64,000 nt of DNA, taken from the IMG/VR virus record IMGVR_UViG_3300022843_000001, positions 62,001 to 126,000 of that record; one strand, 5' to 3'. The stretch comes from a virus. Shown piece by piece: positions 31,227-38,974 of the stretch (the stretch's first letter is position 1; each line of letters begins with the position of its first letter). Made by a program: the position numbers and the translations under genes. The notes beneath the pieces are model-generated. The model saw nothing but the letters and a program-made list of their open reading frames with translations, ran no database searches and was not told the DNA's origin.

Positions 31227-33728
31227 TTACATAAAGTCAAGAAGACTCGTGGTTGGTTCGATTTCCCAACCTATGGCTGTCAATATAGGCAATATGGCGT
31301 TTGTAAATGATTTTTCAAACTGCGTATTATAATCTATGTGTCTATTCAACTGAAGTTCTGGTGGCAAATAATCAGGATATGATATCACATTTTCTCTGAT
31401 AGGATTAGGCACCTTTAGATAACAGAACTTTATCTTTTCACCATTCTTGGCCAGATCGTATTCTTTTAATCCGCGGTCATTAATATGGTGATTATAAAGC
31501 AAAGCACCTCTGACATGGATAGGAGTTCTTTTTCCGTATATCGTAAGATTGTTCTGAAACTTGCCGATATCACTTAATCCACGAGGAAAAGAAATGTCTT
31601 CAATAGGCAGGGTGAAGAATTTCGTCTTGAACTCCGCAATTGATTTTTGTGTTTTTTCTTCTGATCCAGATATAATGACCTTGAACATAGATTTTAGCGC
31701 TTCACGACAAACCGCAGGAGTGCTTGATTTAATTGCCTCGATACCCATAATTTTCATCTTAGGTTCTGCATATTGAACACCTTCGCTGTTGTGTACATTC
31801 AGTATATAGCGTTTCTTCGCAGTCCATATACCAATATCGGCAATAACTTCTCTTTCCATAACCATACGATTTTCATAAGCATCAGCATTGGTTGCCATTC
31901 TAGCATATGATTGTGCTATCATAGGTTCAAATTGATCTTTGCACATTTTATCAATCAACTCAACAGTCTTTGCTTTATCTTCACCTAAACCAAGTTTCTT
32001 AACTAAAGGCCCGAAGTTTAAATAATTAGAATCTGTATCAGCGGCCACAACATAGTCAACATCAACAGAATCTACAATCCGATTCATAAACTTATTGAAT
32101 GCTTTATCGGCCCAACGAACTGCAAGTTGACCAGACAAAGTAATTGCTTCTGCTATACGAACATCGTAATGTCTGAAATGTCGATTACCCATAGCACCAT
32201 ACAAACTGTTCATAAGTATCTTGATTGACATTTGCTGATTGTCTAAAATAGAGATAGCTTTTTCTAATCTAAACACTTCCTGTTTATCCGCTTTATCTAC
32301 ATTCTGCAATAATTGCTGATTGGCCAACATCGCCTTCTTGATTTCTTTTCGCTGTGCATAATAATCTACGATGATCTCTGGGATTATACCTCTTGAATCC
32401 TTGGTAAAATGAGCACCGTTAACTGCCATAGAAGTGTTTGGGTGTACATTAATAGGTTGTTGTTCGTCCAAAAATAGATCAACATCACAACCTCTGGTCG
32501 TTGGGTCAAGAATAGTCTCGGGAGACATATTAAACTGTGTGATAATAAGAGGATAAAGTGAAGCCAAATCGAATGAAACAATCCAATTGTGAAGTCCAAC
32601 TTGCACAGGTTTGACATAACCACCAACAAAGGGAATCTTCGCTTTGCTTGTCTTGGGTTGCAGTACAATGTTTCTATCATGGAGCTTTCTGTATATAATA
32701 GCATCCCAAATTGCTGTTGTACCCATTGTGTCCTGATAATTCACACCGCCTCGATAGGCCATGGTCATTGCAAGCGAGATCAATCCTAATTTATCTTCAA
32801 TGCGGTTAACAAGTTCAACGTCTTTGATGTTGTAGTCAATAAACAACTGAAAGTTTTCCGTATAAAGACCATGCAAACCTTTGTATTCCTCATAAGAGAT
32901 CTTTCGTTCACCAAGAACAACCGACGCAATATGATCTAACTTATAAGATTCCTGAGCGCCAAGAGTATTCAATGTGAACTTTTTAAATAGCTCTAGATAA
33001 TCTAAGGATGCTACACCTGTAATCTCCCAAGTTTGTTGCTTCTTGCCAAATATATTTACATCTCTTGGAGATATAAGACCCCAAGGAGATAATTTCTTGG
33101 CAAATTCTTCACCAAGTACTCGCGTTATCCTGTTAACCAAATATGGTATATCATAAAACCGAGTGTTCCAACCAGTAATAACATCCGGTGTATTAATTGG
33201 AGACGACCAATGTGAAACGAATCTCATTAGCATATTTGCTTCGTCTGAGCATTGGTGATACTCTACGTCTTTACGTCTATTATCATATGCTTTCATGCCC
33301 CAGACATAATATCTATCTTTTTGCCATAATGCAATAGATATAATTCGATTCGCCGCTGTGTCTGGCGCTGACCACCCATCATCATATTCAGTTTCAATGT
33401 CGATATTAGCAACATTTATCTCGTCCCGATTGAATGATGTTTTGCCTGGGTATTGTTCCTGAATGTGTTGAACAATATAGTTTTGATTGCCGTATACTTC
33501 GAAGTTAGGGACGTCCTTGTATTGATCAACAAAATCCTTTGCTTCTCGCATGGAGTCGAATTTAATAGGGGAAACGTCGATCCCATGAAGTGATTTGTGA
33601 GAACCGTCACTGTCAGGGATATACAGTGTAGGTTTAAACTTTACTCGTTTCTGATCGCGGTGACCGTCTTTATAACCACGATAAAGCAGAGAATTGCCGT
33701 ATCTGGCTACGTTGGTGTAATATCTCAT
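31227..33728 (-). CDS. 43: DNA polymerase, family B (T4 gp43)
   Basis: The 833-residue replicative polymerase has the 3'-5' exonuclease motif Asn-Ile-Asp-Ile-Glu-Thr-Glu near 107-113, an exonuclease III-type Tyr-Asn-Ile-Lys-Asp near 297-301, and polymerase motifs Asp-Leu-Ala-Ser-Leu-Tyr-Pro near 387-393, Met-Asn-Ser-Leu-Tyr-Gly near 508, and Ala-Asp-Thr-Asp-Ser near 566 (in place of Tyr-x-Asp-Thr-Asp-Ser). It is 65 residues shorter than T4 gp43. No intein or intron is inserted. The early promoter lies 29 bases upstream. Confidence 0.97.
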   Translation of the reverse strand: MRYYTNVARYGNSLLYRGYKDGHRDQKRVKFKPTLYIPDSDGSHKSLHGIDVSPIKFDSMREAKDFVDQYKDVPNFEVYGNQNYIVQHIQEQYPGKTSFNRDEINVANIDIETEYDDGWSAPDTAANRIISIALWQKDRYYVWGMKAYDNRRKDVEYHQCSDEANMLMRFVSHWSSPINTPDVITGWNTRFYDIPYLVNRITRVLGEEFAKKLSPWGLISPRDVNIFGKKQQTWEITGVASLDYLELFKKFTLNTLGAQESYKLDHIASVVLGERKISYEEYKGLHGLYTENFQLFIDYNIKDVELVNRIEDKLGLISLAMTMAYRGGVNYQDTMGTTAIWDAIIYRKLHDRNIVLQPKTSKAKIPFVGGYVKPVQVGLHNWIVSFDLASLYPLIITQFNMSPETILDPTTRGCDVDLFLDEQQPINVHPNTSMAVNGAHFTKDSRGIIPEIIVDYYAQRKEIKKAMLANQQLLQNVDKADKQEVFRLEKAISILDNQQMSIKILMNSLYGAMGNRHFRHYDVRIAEAITLSGQLAVRWADKAFNKFMNRIVDSVDVDYVVAADTDSNYLNFGPLVKKLGLGEDKAKTVELIDKMCKDQFEPMIAQSYARMATNADAYENRMVMEREVIADIGIWTAKKRYILNVHNSEGVQYAEPKMKIMGIEAIKSSTPAVCREALKSMFKVIISGSEEKTQKSIAEFKTKFFTLPIEDISFPRGLSDIGKFQNNLTIYGKRTPIHVRGALLYNHHINDRGLKEYDLAKNGEKIKFCYLKVPNPIRENVISYPDYLPPELQLNRHIDYNTQFEKSFTNAILPILTAIGWEIEPTTSLLDFM

Positions 33729-33756
33729 ATGAATCCATAATTAAGTGGGTAAACCC

Positions 33757-33785
33757 ATTATATCATAATAATGGGTACTTGTCAA
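33757..33785 (-). promoter_or_regulatory. Early sigma70 promoter for gene 43
   Basis: TTGACA-type hexamer TTGACA (33785-33780), 17 bp, TATAAT (33762-33757). Confidence 0.88.
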
Positions 33786-33788
33786 TGT

Positions 33789-34088
33789 TTAATAAACTAT
33801 TTTGGATTCTGGCGTAATGATTTGTTGAGTTTCGGGAAAAATGCTTCTATAATGGGCCAACAATTCCGCATTAGGTTCAGTCATGAACAATATTGCCTCT
33901 ACGTTCAGATCTAGACCTTCGTCCAAATCTGCGTAAGGCATAAATCTGCCGACAGCAAGACCTTCATCAGTCGGTATGATTATGGAAATGTCGTTTATAG
34001 TCATTTTACCAAGTGTGTACGATGCTGTGATTTCTGCCAGAAGTTCTTCACCTGAAGTCAATCTTATTAAACTTATTTTATTCGTCAT
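33789..34088 (-). CDS. LSm-like small protein
   Basis: The 99-residue protein starts with an Sm-like strand pattern (Ile-Arg-Leu-Thr-Ser-Gly-Glu-Glu-Leu-Leu-Ala-Glu-Ile) and ends with Thr-Glu-Pro-Asn-Ala-Glu-Leu-x-x-x-Tyr-Arg-Ser-Ile. The protein at 50546-50902 has the same plan (Leu-Ala-Thr-Gly-Glu-Phe-Ile-Val-Gly...Ala-Glu-Pro-Asn-Ala-Glu). Both may bind RNA in the manner of Hfq/LSm, but only fold-level similarity is seen. It lies between regA and gene 43. Confidence 0.7.
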   Translation of the reverse strand: MTNKISLIRLTSGEELLAEITASYTLGKMTINDISIIIPTDEGLAVGRFMPYADLDEGLDLNVEAILFMTEPNAELLAHYRSIFPETQQIITPESKIVY

Positions 34089-34115
34089 AATGTATATTCT
34101 CTTTAATGTAGTTTG

Positions 34116-34490
34116 TTAGCTAGCAGTACCTATATTGTATTTGGGTATAAGTTCCCATTTATATTTGTCTTTATGTGAAATGATTTTAATTTGTTTCAGA
34201 GGAGCAACATCTGCGGCCTGATCTTCATTTAGTATCGTAATCAATCCCCAATCAGACAATAATGTCGTAATGCTATTTCTTCTCTGAATATCATTTTCAA
34301 ACAAGTTAGACGATTTTCCATCTAATAAAAACAGTTCTTTAAAATGTACTATAAAATAGTGTCCTTGTTTGTGTAATATATGGCATGATTGAAATAGTCT
34401 ATTTTCTTTTTTCGAAGCAACACCCATACGCGTAAGAGTTTCTCTTACCTTTAAAAAATCGTCTGGAGCACTAAGAGAGACTTCTAGCAT
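34116..34490 (-). CDS. regA: Translational repressor RegA
   Basis: The 124-residue protein is the T4 RegA, which binds the initiation region of early mRNAs. Ala-Pro-Asp-Asp-Phe-Leu-Lys-Val-Arg-Glu-Thr-Leu-Thr-Arg-Met-Gly near 8-23 and Ser-Cys-His-Ile-Leu-His-Lys-Gln-Gly near 35-43 are nearly the T4 sequence. I set the start at 34490, which matches the T4 N-terminus. A GTG at 34538 with an upstream AAGG would add 16 residues that have no counterpart in T4 and overlap gene 62. As in T4 it lies between genes 62 and 43. Confidence 0.93.
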   Translation of the reverse strand: MLEVSLSAPDDFLKVRETLTRMGVASKKENRLFQSCHILHKQGHYFIVHFKELFLLDGKSSNLFENDIQRRNSITTLLSDWGLITILNEDQAADVAPLKQIKIISHKDKYKWELIPKYNIGTAS

Positions 34491-34506
34491 ACAAGCCGGA
34501 GTCCAT

Positions 34507-34911
34507 TCAATTACTACGTTTTCGTTTTCCTGTTCCACCTTGGCACACCCTTTTGGATAGTTTTATCACTTGTTCATTAGATAATATTTTCAAAACTTGG
34601 CGAGCCTTTTCGTTACTATAGCCATAATATGTTTTGATCACATCGATATCGCTTGATTCCTCAGCTTTAAACCACTTGGAGAATCGTTTGCGTTTCCTTA
34701 AAGTATTTATATAAAAGTGAAACTGCAATTTAGAATCAAGGTGATATGCTCTATTCATTTCATTTGCAAAGAGTATGCTATCTTCAAAATATGAAAGACC
34801 TCGATTGACAACAAACGGAGCATATGCTTTTTCGTCTATGTCATCAACCATAATATCCTGCTTAGTTGTGTTTATAGCATTCAGATAATCGAAGGGCGAC
34901 AGTGCACTCAT
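34507..34911 (-). CDS. 62: Clamp loader small subunit (T4 gp62)
   Basis: The 134-residue protein opens with Ser-Pro-Phe-Asp-Tyr-Leu-Asn-Ala-Ile-Asn and has the helical body of T4 gp62. With gp44 it loads the gp45 clamp. It is shorter than T4 gp62 (187). Identification rests on the pattern and on its position between the exonuclease (TAATG overlap) and regA. Confidence 0.85.
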   Translation of the reverse strand: MSALSPFDYLNAINTTKQDIMVDDIDEKAYAPFVVNRGLSYFEDSILFANEMNRAYHLDSKLQFHFYINTLRKRKRFSKWFKAEESSDIDVIKTYYGYSNEKARQVLKILSNEQVIKLSKRVCQGGTGKRKRSN

Positions 34912-35498
34912 TAAGATATAGCTATGATTAGTTGTTGCATACGAAGAACGTCTACGACAATATCGTGCTCCGGGTCATGTTTTTTAAACTTTTTTCCCAA
35001 TCCGTCGGGCATAAAGCTATTTTTGATATCAGAACCATAAGATAAACCTTCAATAAAAGATCTTGTGTCTCGTACAGTCCAGAAGTTATGCGGTTCGGGG
35101 TAACCTAATTGCTTTGCCCATGCAGTTGTAATCATTGGGTCAAATGTATTTCCACGAGTAAAGACTCGGGTCACACCAGCCGCTTCATTTTTAATGATTC
35201 CGATAAGATTAGTAATAGATTGATCTACTCCTGGATTAGGAACCAATTGAGTATTTCTTACGGCTGCAGGCAGCGCTTCCCACCATGCTACAGTTTCTAA
35301 ATTAATCTTTCGTTTATAGGTTTTTACCTGTTCTGCCACGTCAAATTTGAAGAATTTAGTTGCATCTAGCAACTCTTGAAATGTGTATGGATTTGTTGTG
35401 AATCTTTCTGGTTCATATCGCATCGTGGCGATAGATAATACAGGCAAGGTAACCACGTCAGTGTCTAGTGTTTCGTAATCGTATATTAAGTTAGTCAT
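34911..35498 (-). CDS. 3'-5' exonuclease (DEDD, DexA/RNase T-like)
   Basis: The 195-residue protein has the DEDD pattern: Tyr-Asp-Tyr-Glu-Thr near 5-9 (Asp, Glu), an Asn-Thr-Phe-Asp-Pro near 117-121, and the end His-Asp-Pro-Glu-His-Asp-Ile-Val-Val-Asp near 176-185. DexA in T4 degrades single-stranded DNA. The start at 35498 overlaps the gene 44 stop in TAATG. Here it is inserted between the two clamp-loader genes, so its expression is tied to replication. Confidence 0.8.
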   Translation of the reverse strand: MTNLIYDYETLDTDVVTLPVLSIATMRYEPERFTTNPYTFQELLDATKFFKFDVAEQVKTYKRKINLETVAWWEALPAAVRNTQLVPNPGVDQSITNLIGIIKNEAAGVTRVFTRGNTFDPMITTAWAKQLGYPEPHNFWTVRDTRSFIEGLSYGSDIKNSFMPDGLGKKFKKHDPEHDIVVDVLRMQQLIIAIS

Positions 35499-36433
35499 TA
35501 TTTGAACTCCGTTGAGGACATTATTTCTGTCAAACATGCCACGACATTAATCTCTTTGTCAGCACAAAATGCATCGCGAAATTGATAATCAGCAATGATA
35601 AGTACGACAGTTGGTATTGATGATGGCGCGATTGAATCTGACATTGAATCATATATGCGTCTAAATATTACATGAGACTCTGTATCGATATTGTCTGCAA
35701 CCCATTTTCTCATTAACTTGAAGTTTTTATCCTTCAAATAAGCAAGAAGATTATTAAAGCTTTCATCACCTAGATTGACCAGAATGCCTGTATCAATTTT
35801 ACCCGATATAGAGTATCGCTGACATTCGTTTAATATACGGCGAAAATCTGGAAAGTATCTCTGTACAAGTTCAGCAAGGACTTTCTTGTCGTATTCGATG
35901 CCTTCCTTATCAAGGATGCCTGCGGTACGTTTGAAGATGCCATTCGCAATGGCAGGTTTTTGTGCTGAAGGTATAGAAAAATCATAGACCGAACATCTCG
36001 AATGAAGCGGCTCGATAATACGATTGCGGAAGTTGCACGTTAGAATGAACCGACAGTTGTTGGAAAATTCTTCGATGAAACCGCGAAGCGCAGGTTGGGT
36101 AGATTGTGGATTTAGATAATCTGCTTCATCTAGAATCACAACTTTATAACCACCTTGAAGTGATACAGTAGAAGCAAATTGCTTTATAGTTGTTCGCAGA
36201 GTATCAATATTGCCATTTTCCGACCCGTTTATAATAAGATAATCAAGATCAAGTTCTTTACAAAGCGCTTTGGCAACGGTCGTTTTACCAACACCTGCAG
36301 TACCAGCAAACAACATATTTGGCACTTCACCTGATTTGATGATTTCAGAAAATGTCTTCTTTAGATCACTGGTGAGAATAGTATCATTAATTGTTACCGG
36401 CCGGTACTTTTCGACAAATAGAAATTCACTCAT
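35498..36433 (-). CDS. 44: Clamp loader large subunit (T4 gp44)
   Basis: The 311-residue AAA+ ATPase has Walker A Ala-Gly-Thr-Ala-Gly-Val-Gly-Lys-Thr-Thr near 43-52, Walker B Val-Val-Ile-Leu-Asp-Glu-Ala-Asp near 98-105, and the Ser-Arg-Cys arginine-finger motif near 154-156. It forms the 4:1 complex with gp62. Lengths agree with T4 gp44 (319). The gene before it is a 61-codon unknown. Confidence 0.95.
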   Translation of the reverse strand: MSEFLFVEKYRPVTINDTILTSDLKKTFSEIIKSGEVPNMLFAGTAGVGKTTVAKALCKELDLDYLIINGSENGNIDTLRTTIKQFASTVSLQGGYKVVILDEADYLNPQSTQPALRGFIEEFSNNCRFILTCNFRNRIIEPLHSRCSVYDFSIPSAQKPAIANGIFKRTAGILDKEGIEYDKKVLAELVQRYFPDFRRILNECQRYSISGKIDTGILVNLGDESFNNLLAYLKDKNFKLMRKWVADNIDTESHVIFRRIYDSMSDSIAPSSIPTVVLIIADYQFRDAFCADKEINVVACLTEIMSSTEFK

Positions 36434-36437
36434 AATA

Positions 36438-36623
36438 TTAATTCACACACACGGCTGAAATATACTCACCACGAACTTCAAATTTGCCCCAGAAAGGGGT
36501 AAAGCATATGTTATTATAATCATTGCCTTCGTCATCACACGAAGTAACGACCTCTGAGGTCAACAGTTGAGGATTGTCTTTTCCAAATTTAATAAGACCG
36601 TTCGTGTATTCTTCTAATGTCAT
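36438..36623 (-). CDS. Small hypothetical protein
   Basis: The 61-residue protein contains Thr-Leu-Glu-Glu-Tyr-Thr-Asn-Gly-Leu at its start and Pro-Phe-Trp-Gly-Lys-Phe near 43. It has no recognised family. The start at 36623 has GAGAAA upstream; an earlier ATG (36635) adds four residues but lacks a ribosome site. It is driven by the promoter within repeat copy A. Confidence 0.65.
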   Translation of the reverse strand: MTLEEYTNGLIKFGKDNPQLLTSEVVTSCDDEGNDYNNICFTPFWGKFEVRGEYISAVCVN

Positions 36624-36626
36624 TTC

Positions 36627-36699
36627 ATTTCTCATTATGTAATTGAAGCACCATTATATCACAAATGGTGCTTCGTGTCAACCATTTTTAATGTTATTT
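36627..36699. repeat. 73-bp promoter repeat, copy A (copy B 37090-37161)
   Basis: The two copies differ by one substitution and one T in a T-run. Each contains an early promoter and the ATGAGAAAT leader of the gene downstream. Confidence 0.95.
36653..36681 (-). promoter_or_regulatory. Early sigma70 promoter, copy A
   Basis: TTGACA (36681-36676), 17 bp, TATAAT (36658-36653). Confidence 0.9.
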
Positions 36700-37086
36700 A
36701 ATTAATGGAAGGTTGGCTACGTATTCTACTAACCAGACTTTTGGTGCTAAATAGATTTGCAACCATGTTAGATTTAAACATACAGTGTAAATTGTGGACC
36801 AGACTATAACTCTTATAATTGTGCCAAGTCCTACATACCCTATCCAAAAATCGTCAGACGGGTTTTTATTGTAAGTTGATAAACCTATTTTTATGTCTAT
36901 TAACAATGATATTGTTAATCCAATCAAACCAATGATAAACATGATTAAACTATAGGTGCCATACCATAAAATCAATTGTTCTAAATATACTGGTAACTCA
37001 CCTGCTAAAAATTCTTTTGCTTCACTAGCGTTATCTAAAACGCCTGTGACTAGTTGAGTCAATGCTGTTTCAAGTGCTTGGTTCAT
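36694..37086 (-). CDS. Membrane protein, three hydrophobic segments
   Basis: The 130-residue protein has hydrophobic segments at about 38-62 (with Leu-Trp-Tyr-Gly), 80-100 and 103-120, and a short C-terminus. It is of unknown function. The start at 37086 has GAGAAA upstream, and an alternative ATG lies 12 bases earlier. Its last 14 codons are duplicated 634 bp upstream at 37344-37383, where they form a remnant. The early promoter in repeat copy B drives it. Confidence 0.7.
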   Translation of the reverse strand: MNQALETALTQLVTGVLDNASEAKEFLAGELPVYLEQLILWYGTYSLIMFIIGLIGLTISLLIDIKIGLSTYNKNPSDDFWIGYVGLGTIIRVIVWSTIYTVCLNLTWLQIYLAPKVWLVEYVANLPLIK

Positions 37087-37089
37087 GTT

Positions 37090-37161
37090 ATTTCTCATTT
37101 TGTAATTGAAGCACCATTATATCACAAATGGTGCTTCGTGTCAACCATTTTAATGTTATTT
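37090..37161. repeat. 72-bp promoter repeat, copy B
   Basis: Partner of 36627-36699, described there. Confidence 0.95.
37116..37144 (-). promoter_or_regulatory. Early sigma70 promoter, copy B
   Basis: TTGACA (37144-37139), 17 bp, TATAAT (37121-37116). Confidence 0.9.
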
Positions 37162-37294
37162 TGTCAAACTTGATTCGAAGTCAATGTCTGGAATTATTGA
37201 TTGAGGTTTAAAAATTACTCTGTAATGATATATACTGACACCTTTGCTTTCTAACTGCTCGGCAGAATAATTTTAATAATTTTACGTTTTTCAT
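37156..37294 (-). pseudogene. Probable frameshifted small gene
   Basis: A strong AAGGAG site 6 bases before the ATG at 37294 starts a frame that stops after 28 codons (37208). One frame over, protein-like sequence (Tyr-Ser-Ala-Glu-Gln-Leu-Glu-Ser-Lys-Gly-Val...Tyr-Arg-Val) runs on to a stop at 37156. The whole span is one base off a multiple of three, as expected after a single-base indel. Either a decayed gene of about 46 codons, or a 28-residue peptide. Confidence 0.5.
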
Positions 37295-37327
37295 TACATA
37301 CTCCTTGTTGCTTATGATAGGTGCTTT

Positions 37328-37389
37328 TTATTTAATCAAAGGCAGGTTGGCTACGTATTCTACTAACCAGACTTTTGGTGCTATTGCGA
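37328..37389 (-). pseudogene. C-terminal remnant of a paralogous membrane protein gene
   Basis: Reads Ala-Pro-Lys-Val-Trp-Leu-Val-Glu-Tyr-Val-Ala-Asn-Leu-Pro-Leu-Ile-Lys then stop, identical to the end of the protein at 36694-37086. Forty bases (37344-37383) are identical to 36710-36749. No start codon or upstream body remains. Confidence 0.8.
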
Positions 37390-37392
37390 TCT

Positions 37393-37584
37393 TCAATCAT
37401 CATCGACAATCTCATAATCAGACTTATCAATTTCTGATATTTCGACATCTCGCCATTCGTAATGAGTTGAGTTGGATATTCCGTGAGCACTGAACACTTG
37501 CTGTAACTTAAGTCCCACTGGACCGTCATAATTAGATATAATCTTAGCAGGATCGCAGCCAGTGCATTTTTTAAGTCGAATCAT
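37393..37584 (-). CDS. Small hypothetical protein
   Basis: The 63-residue protein has Leu-Lys-Lys-Cys-Thr-Gly-Cys near 4-10, a Tyr-Asp-Gly-Pro-Val-Gly-Leu segment near 19, and an acidic C-terminus. The ATG has AAGGGG about 9 bases upstream. I do not recognise it. It foll­ows the 138-residue gene closely and ends just before the membrane-protein remnant. Confidence 0.65.
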   Translation of the reverse strand: MIRLKKCTGCDPAKIISNYDGPVGLKLQQVFSAHGISNSTHYEWRDVEISEIDKSDYEIVDDD

Positions 37585-37586
37585 TA

Positions 37587-38003
37587 TTAATGCCCCTTAG
37601 ATTTTAGGAAATCTACCATTGCCATCATGTCGATCTTCCAAGCTTTTGGGCTTTCTTGGTACGGTGTTACTCTAAAGTAATCGGATAGAATGTTGGTTTT
37701 ATGTATACCCATCTCATGTAGACCTAGTATTATATCTCCTAAGCGAAATGCGTCTAACGCCGCTAACTTATTATAGTTTTTACCAAAATCGTGAGGATCT
37801 AGAACCTCACGAAAATTTGATCTTAGCGTTCCAGCCATTACAGCTCCAGCAAAACACGCGTAACAGATTTGGTCAACATCACAATAATCGTGCCATCGGG
37901 TCATATTGACTATATAATTAGGGTTTTTTTCTATCAACTCTAAATCGTTCAAGGCCAAAAGTATGAGTTCTGACGGTACGTCTGGTAGCTTTAATTTTTT
38001 CAT
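37587..38003 (-). CDS. Conserved phage protein of unknown function
   Basis: The 138-residue protein has Leu-Ile-Leu-Leu-Ala-Leu-Asn-Asp-Leu-Glu near 14-23, Met-Thr-Arg-Trp-His near 34-38, and Cys-Tyr-Ala-Cys-Phe-Ala-Gly-Ala-Val-Met-Ala near 47-57. I recall this pattern from small proteins of many phages, without known function. The ribosome site is weak. Upstream (38004-38120) there is no gene, only a short 5-bp hairpin near 38036-38054. Confidence 0.7.
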   Translation of the reverse strand: MKKLKLPDVPSELILLALNDLELIEKNPNYIVNMTRWHDYCDVDQICYACFAGAVMAGTLRSNFREVLDPHDFGKNYNKLAALDAFRLGDIILGLHEMGIHKTNILSDYFRVTPYQESPKAWKIDMMAMVDFLKSKGH

Positions 38004-38120
38004 AATATATATACTTTTTGTTTAAAATTAGTAAGGCTGGTTACGTTATCCAGCAATGCAGCGCGATCAGTTCGGCATTCGCAGTTTTTTAGATCATCTC
38101 ATTGTTATTTTGTGTTGCTG

Positions 38121-38369
38121 TTACCCCGTAGTAATAGATTCATACAACTCAACAATATCTTCCTGTTCTTGTTGAATCTCGGTAAAATTTTGCTTGTGGT
38201 AGATTGCAGCAATCTTTTTTACGTTTTTCTTGTCAAGATCAAGTTCGTCAGCAATTCTTGCCACCGCTTCTTTCTGGAAATCCCTTTCGGCGTCATTACG
38301 AGTCATACTGTTTGATATTTCAGTAATGGCATCTTTTAACTTTTTTACATCTGCAGGATTGCTTAACAT
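38121..38369 (-). CDS. dsbA: DsbA-like late transcription regulator
   Basis: The 82-residue helical protein has Glu-Ile-Ser-Asn-Ser-Met-Thr-Arg-Asn-Asp-Ala-Glu near 17-28 and Ile-Tyr-His-Lys-Gln-Asn-Phe-Thr-Glu near 55-63, the pattern of the T4 double-stranded DNA-binding protein DsbA that acts at late promoters. The ATG overlaps the upstream gene stop in TAATG. It is unrelated to the disulfide oxidoreductase of the same name. With gp55 and gp45, it completes much of the late transcription set. Confidence 0.75.
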   Translation of the reverse strand: MLSNPADVKKLKDAITEISNSMTRNDAERDFQKEAVARIADELDLDKKNVKKIAAIYHKQNFTEIQQEQEDIVELYESITTG

Positions 38370-38641
38370 TATTTAGTACCTTCAGTTAGAAATTGTGGCT
38401 TGTTGTCTGATGCAGATTCTTCTACTTCTTTAGCTTGAGGAGCAACCGACTTGATGAAGGTCACTACTCGGGTTCTTAGAGCGCCGACAGTTTCCATTTC
38501 GGCGCCTTCAAATGCTCCTCGTTTTGAACAGTTGTCAATAATGCCAATCATTCCTACAAGATCATTTAACTGCAGTTGTTCAGCAGCACCTTCGGTTTCA
38601 ACAGTAGGTGTTACTTTGGTTGATGTATCAGATTCGTTCAT
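38369..38641 (-). CDS. Conserved hypothetical protein
   Basis: The 90-residue protein has a disordered Thr/Glu-rich start, a conserved-looking core Leu-Gln-Leu-Asn-Asp-Leu-Val-Gly-Met-Ile-Gly-Ile-Ile-Asp near 23-36 with Lys-Arg-Gly-Ala-Phe near 40-44, and a disordered C-terminus. I recall the core from small marine T4-like proteins located near dsbA. T4 has gp33 in this neighbourhood, but I cannot support that assignment. It has its own early promoter at 38689-38717. Confidence 0.68.
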   Translation of the reverse strand: MNESDTSTKVTPTVETEGAAEQLQLNDLVGMIGIIDNCSKRGAFEGAEMETVGALRTRVVTFIKSVAPQAKEVEESASDNKPQFLTEGTK

Positions 38642-38688
38642 ATTATTTGTCTCAAATTTTACGTTGCATTATATTTTAATGTGTAACC

Positions 38689-38717
38689 ATTATACACCAT
38701 TTTAATGTGTTTGTCAA
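38689..38717 (-). promoter_or_regulatory. Early sigma70 promoter for the 90-residue protein and dsbA
   Basis: TTGACA (38717-38712), 17 bp, TATAAT (38694-38689). Confidence 0.88.
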
Positions 38718-38728
38718 TACCTAATTTA

Positions 38729-38736
38729 TATAAATA
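38729..38736 (+). promoter_or_regulatory. Plus-strand late promoter TATAAATA
   Basis: An exact late promoter on the plus strand, 68 bases upstream of the GIY-YIG fragment. It is the only plus-strand TATAAATA I noticed that lies before a plus-strand frame. Confidence 0.6.
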
Positions 38737-38773
38737 ATAAAAACAAACCGGTTGGCGTTTTCAGCACCAACCG
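38735..38773 (-). terminator. Rho-independent terminator after gene 45
   Basis: A 7-bp stem (CGGTTGG with CCAACCG) and an 11-base loop, followed on the minus strand by GTTTGTTTTTATT. It would end the gene 45 transcript. Confidence 0.72.
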
Positions 38774-38803
38774 ATTCTAACATCACAATACGGACATATT
38801 GCA

Positions 38804-38974
38804 ATGCCTACAATCTATTTATATCTAAAAACCCATAACATCACTGGGTTAAAATACCTCGGCAAAACTACCCAAGAACCGCACAAATATTGGGGTTCTG
38901 GAATAGATTGGCTGTTACATATCAAGAAATATGGTTATAATGTAACACGGTCTGGTTGGTCTATCCAAAGCTAG
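38804..38974 (+). pseudogene. GIY-YIG nuclease fragment on the plus strand
   Basis: A 56-codon frame that opens Thr-Ile-Tyr-Leu-Tyr-Leu-Lys-Thr near 3-10 and has Leu-Lys-Tyr-Leu-Gly-Lys-Thr near 16-22 and His-Lys-Tyr-Trp-Gly-Ser-Gly near 27-33. This is the first half of a GIY-YIG domain of the kind found in homing endonucleases. The frame then stops inside the 3' end of gene 45, and the catalytic Arg and Glu parts are missing. It seems to be the remnant of a mobile endonuclease gene that once sat here in the opposite orientation, with its own late promoter at 38729-38736. Confidence 0.75.

Noticed and set aside
38004-38120. Terminator or RNA before the 138-residue gene
   Set aside because: The only stem is 5 bp (38036-38054) with a weak T-run, too little to call.
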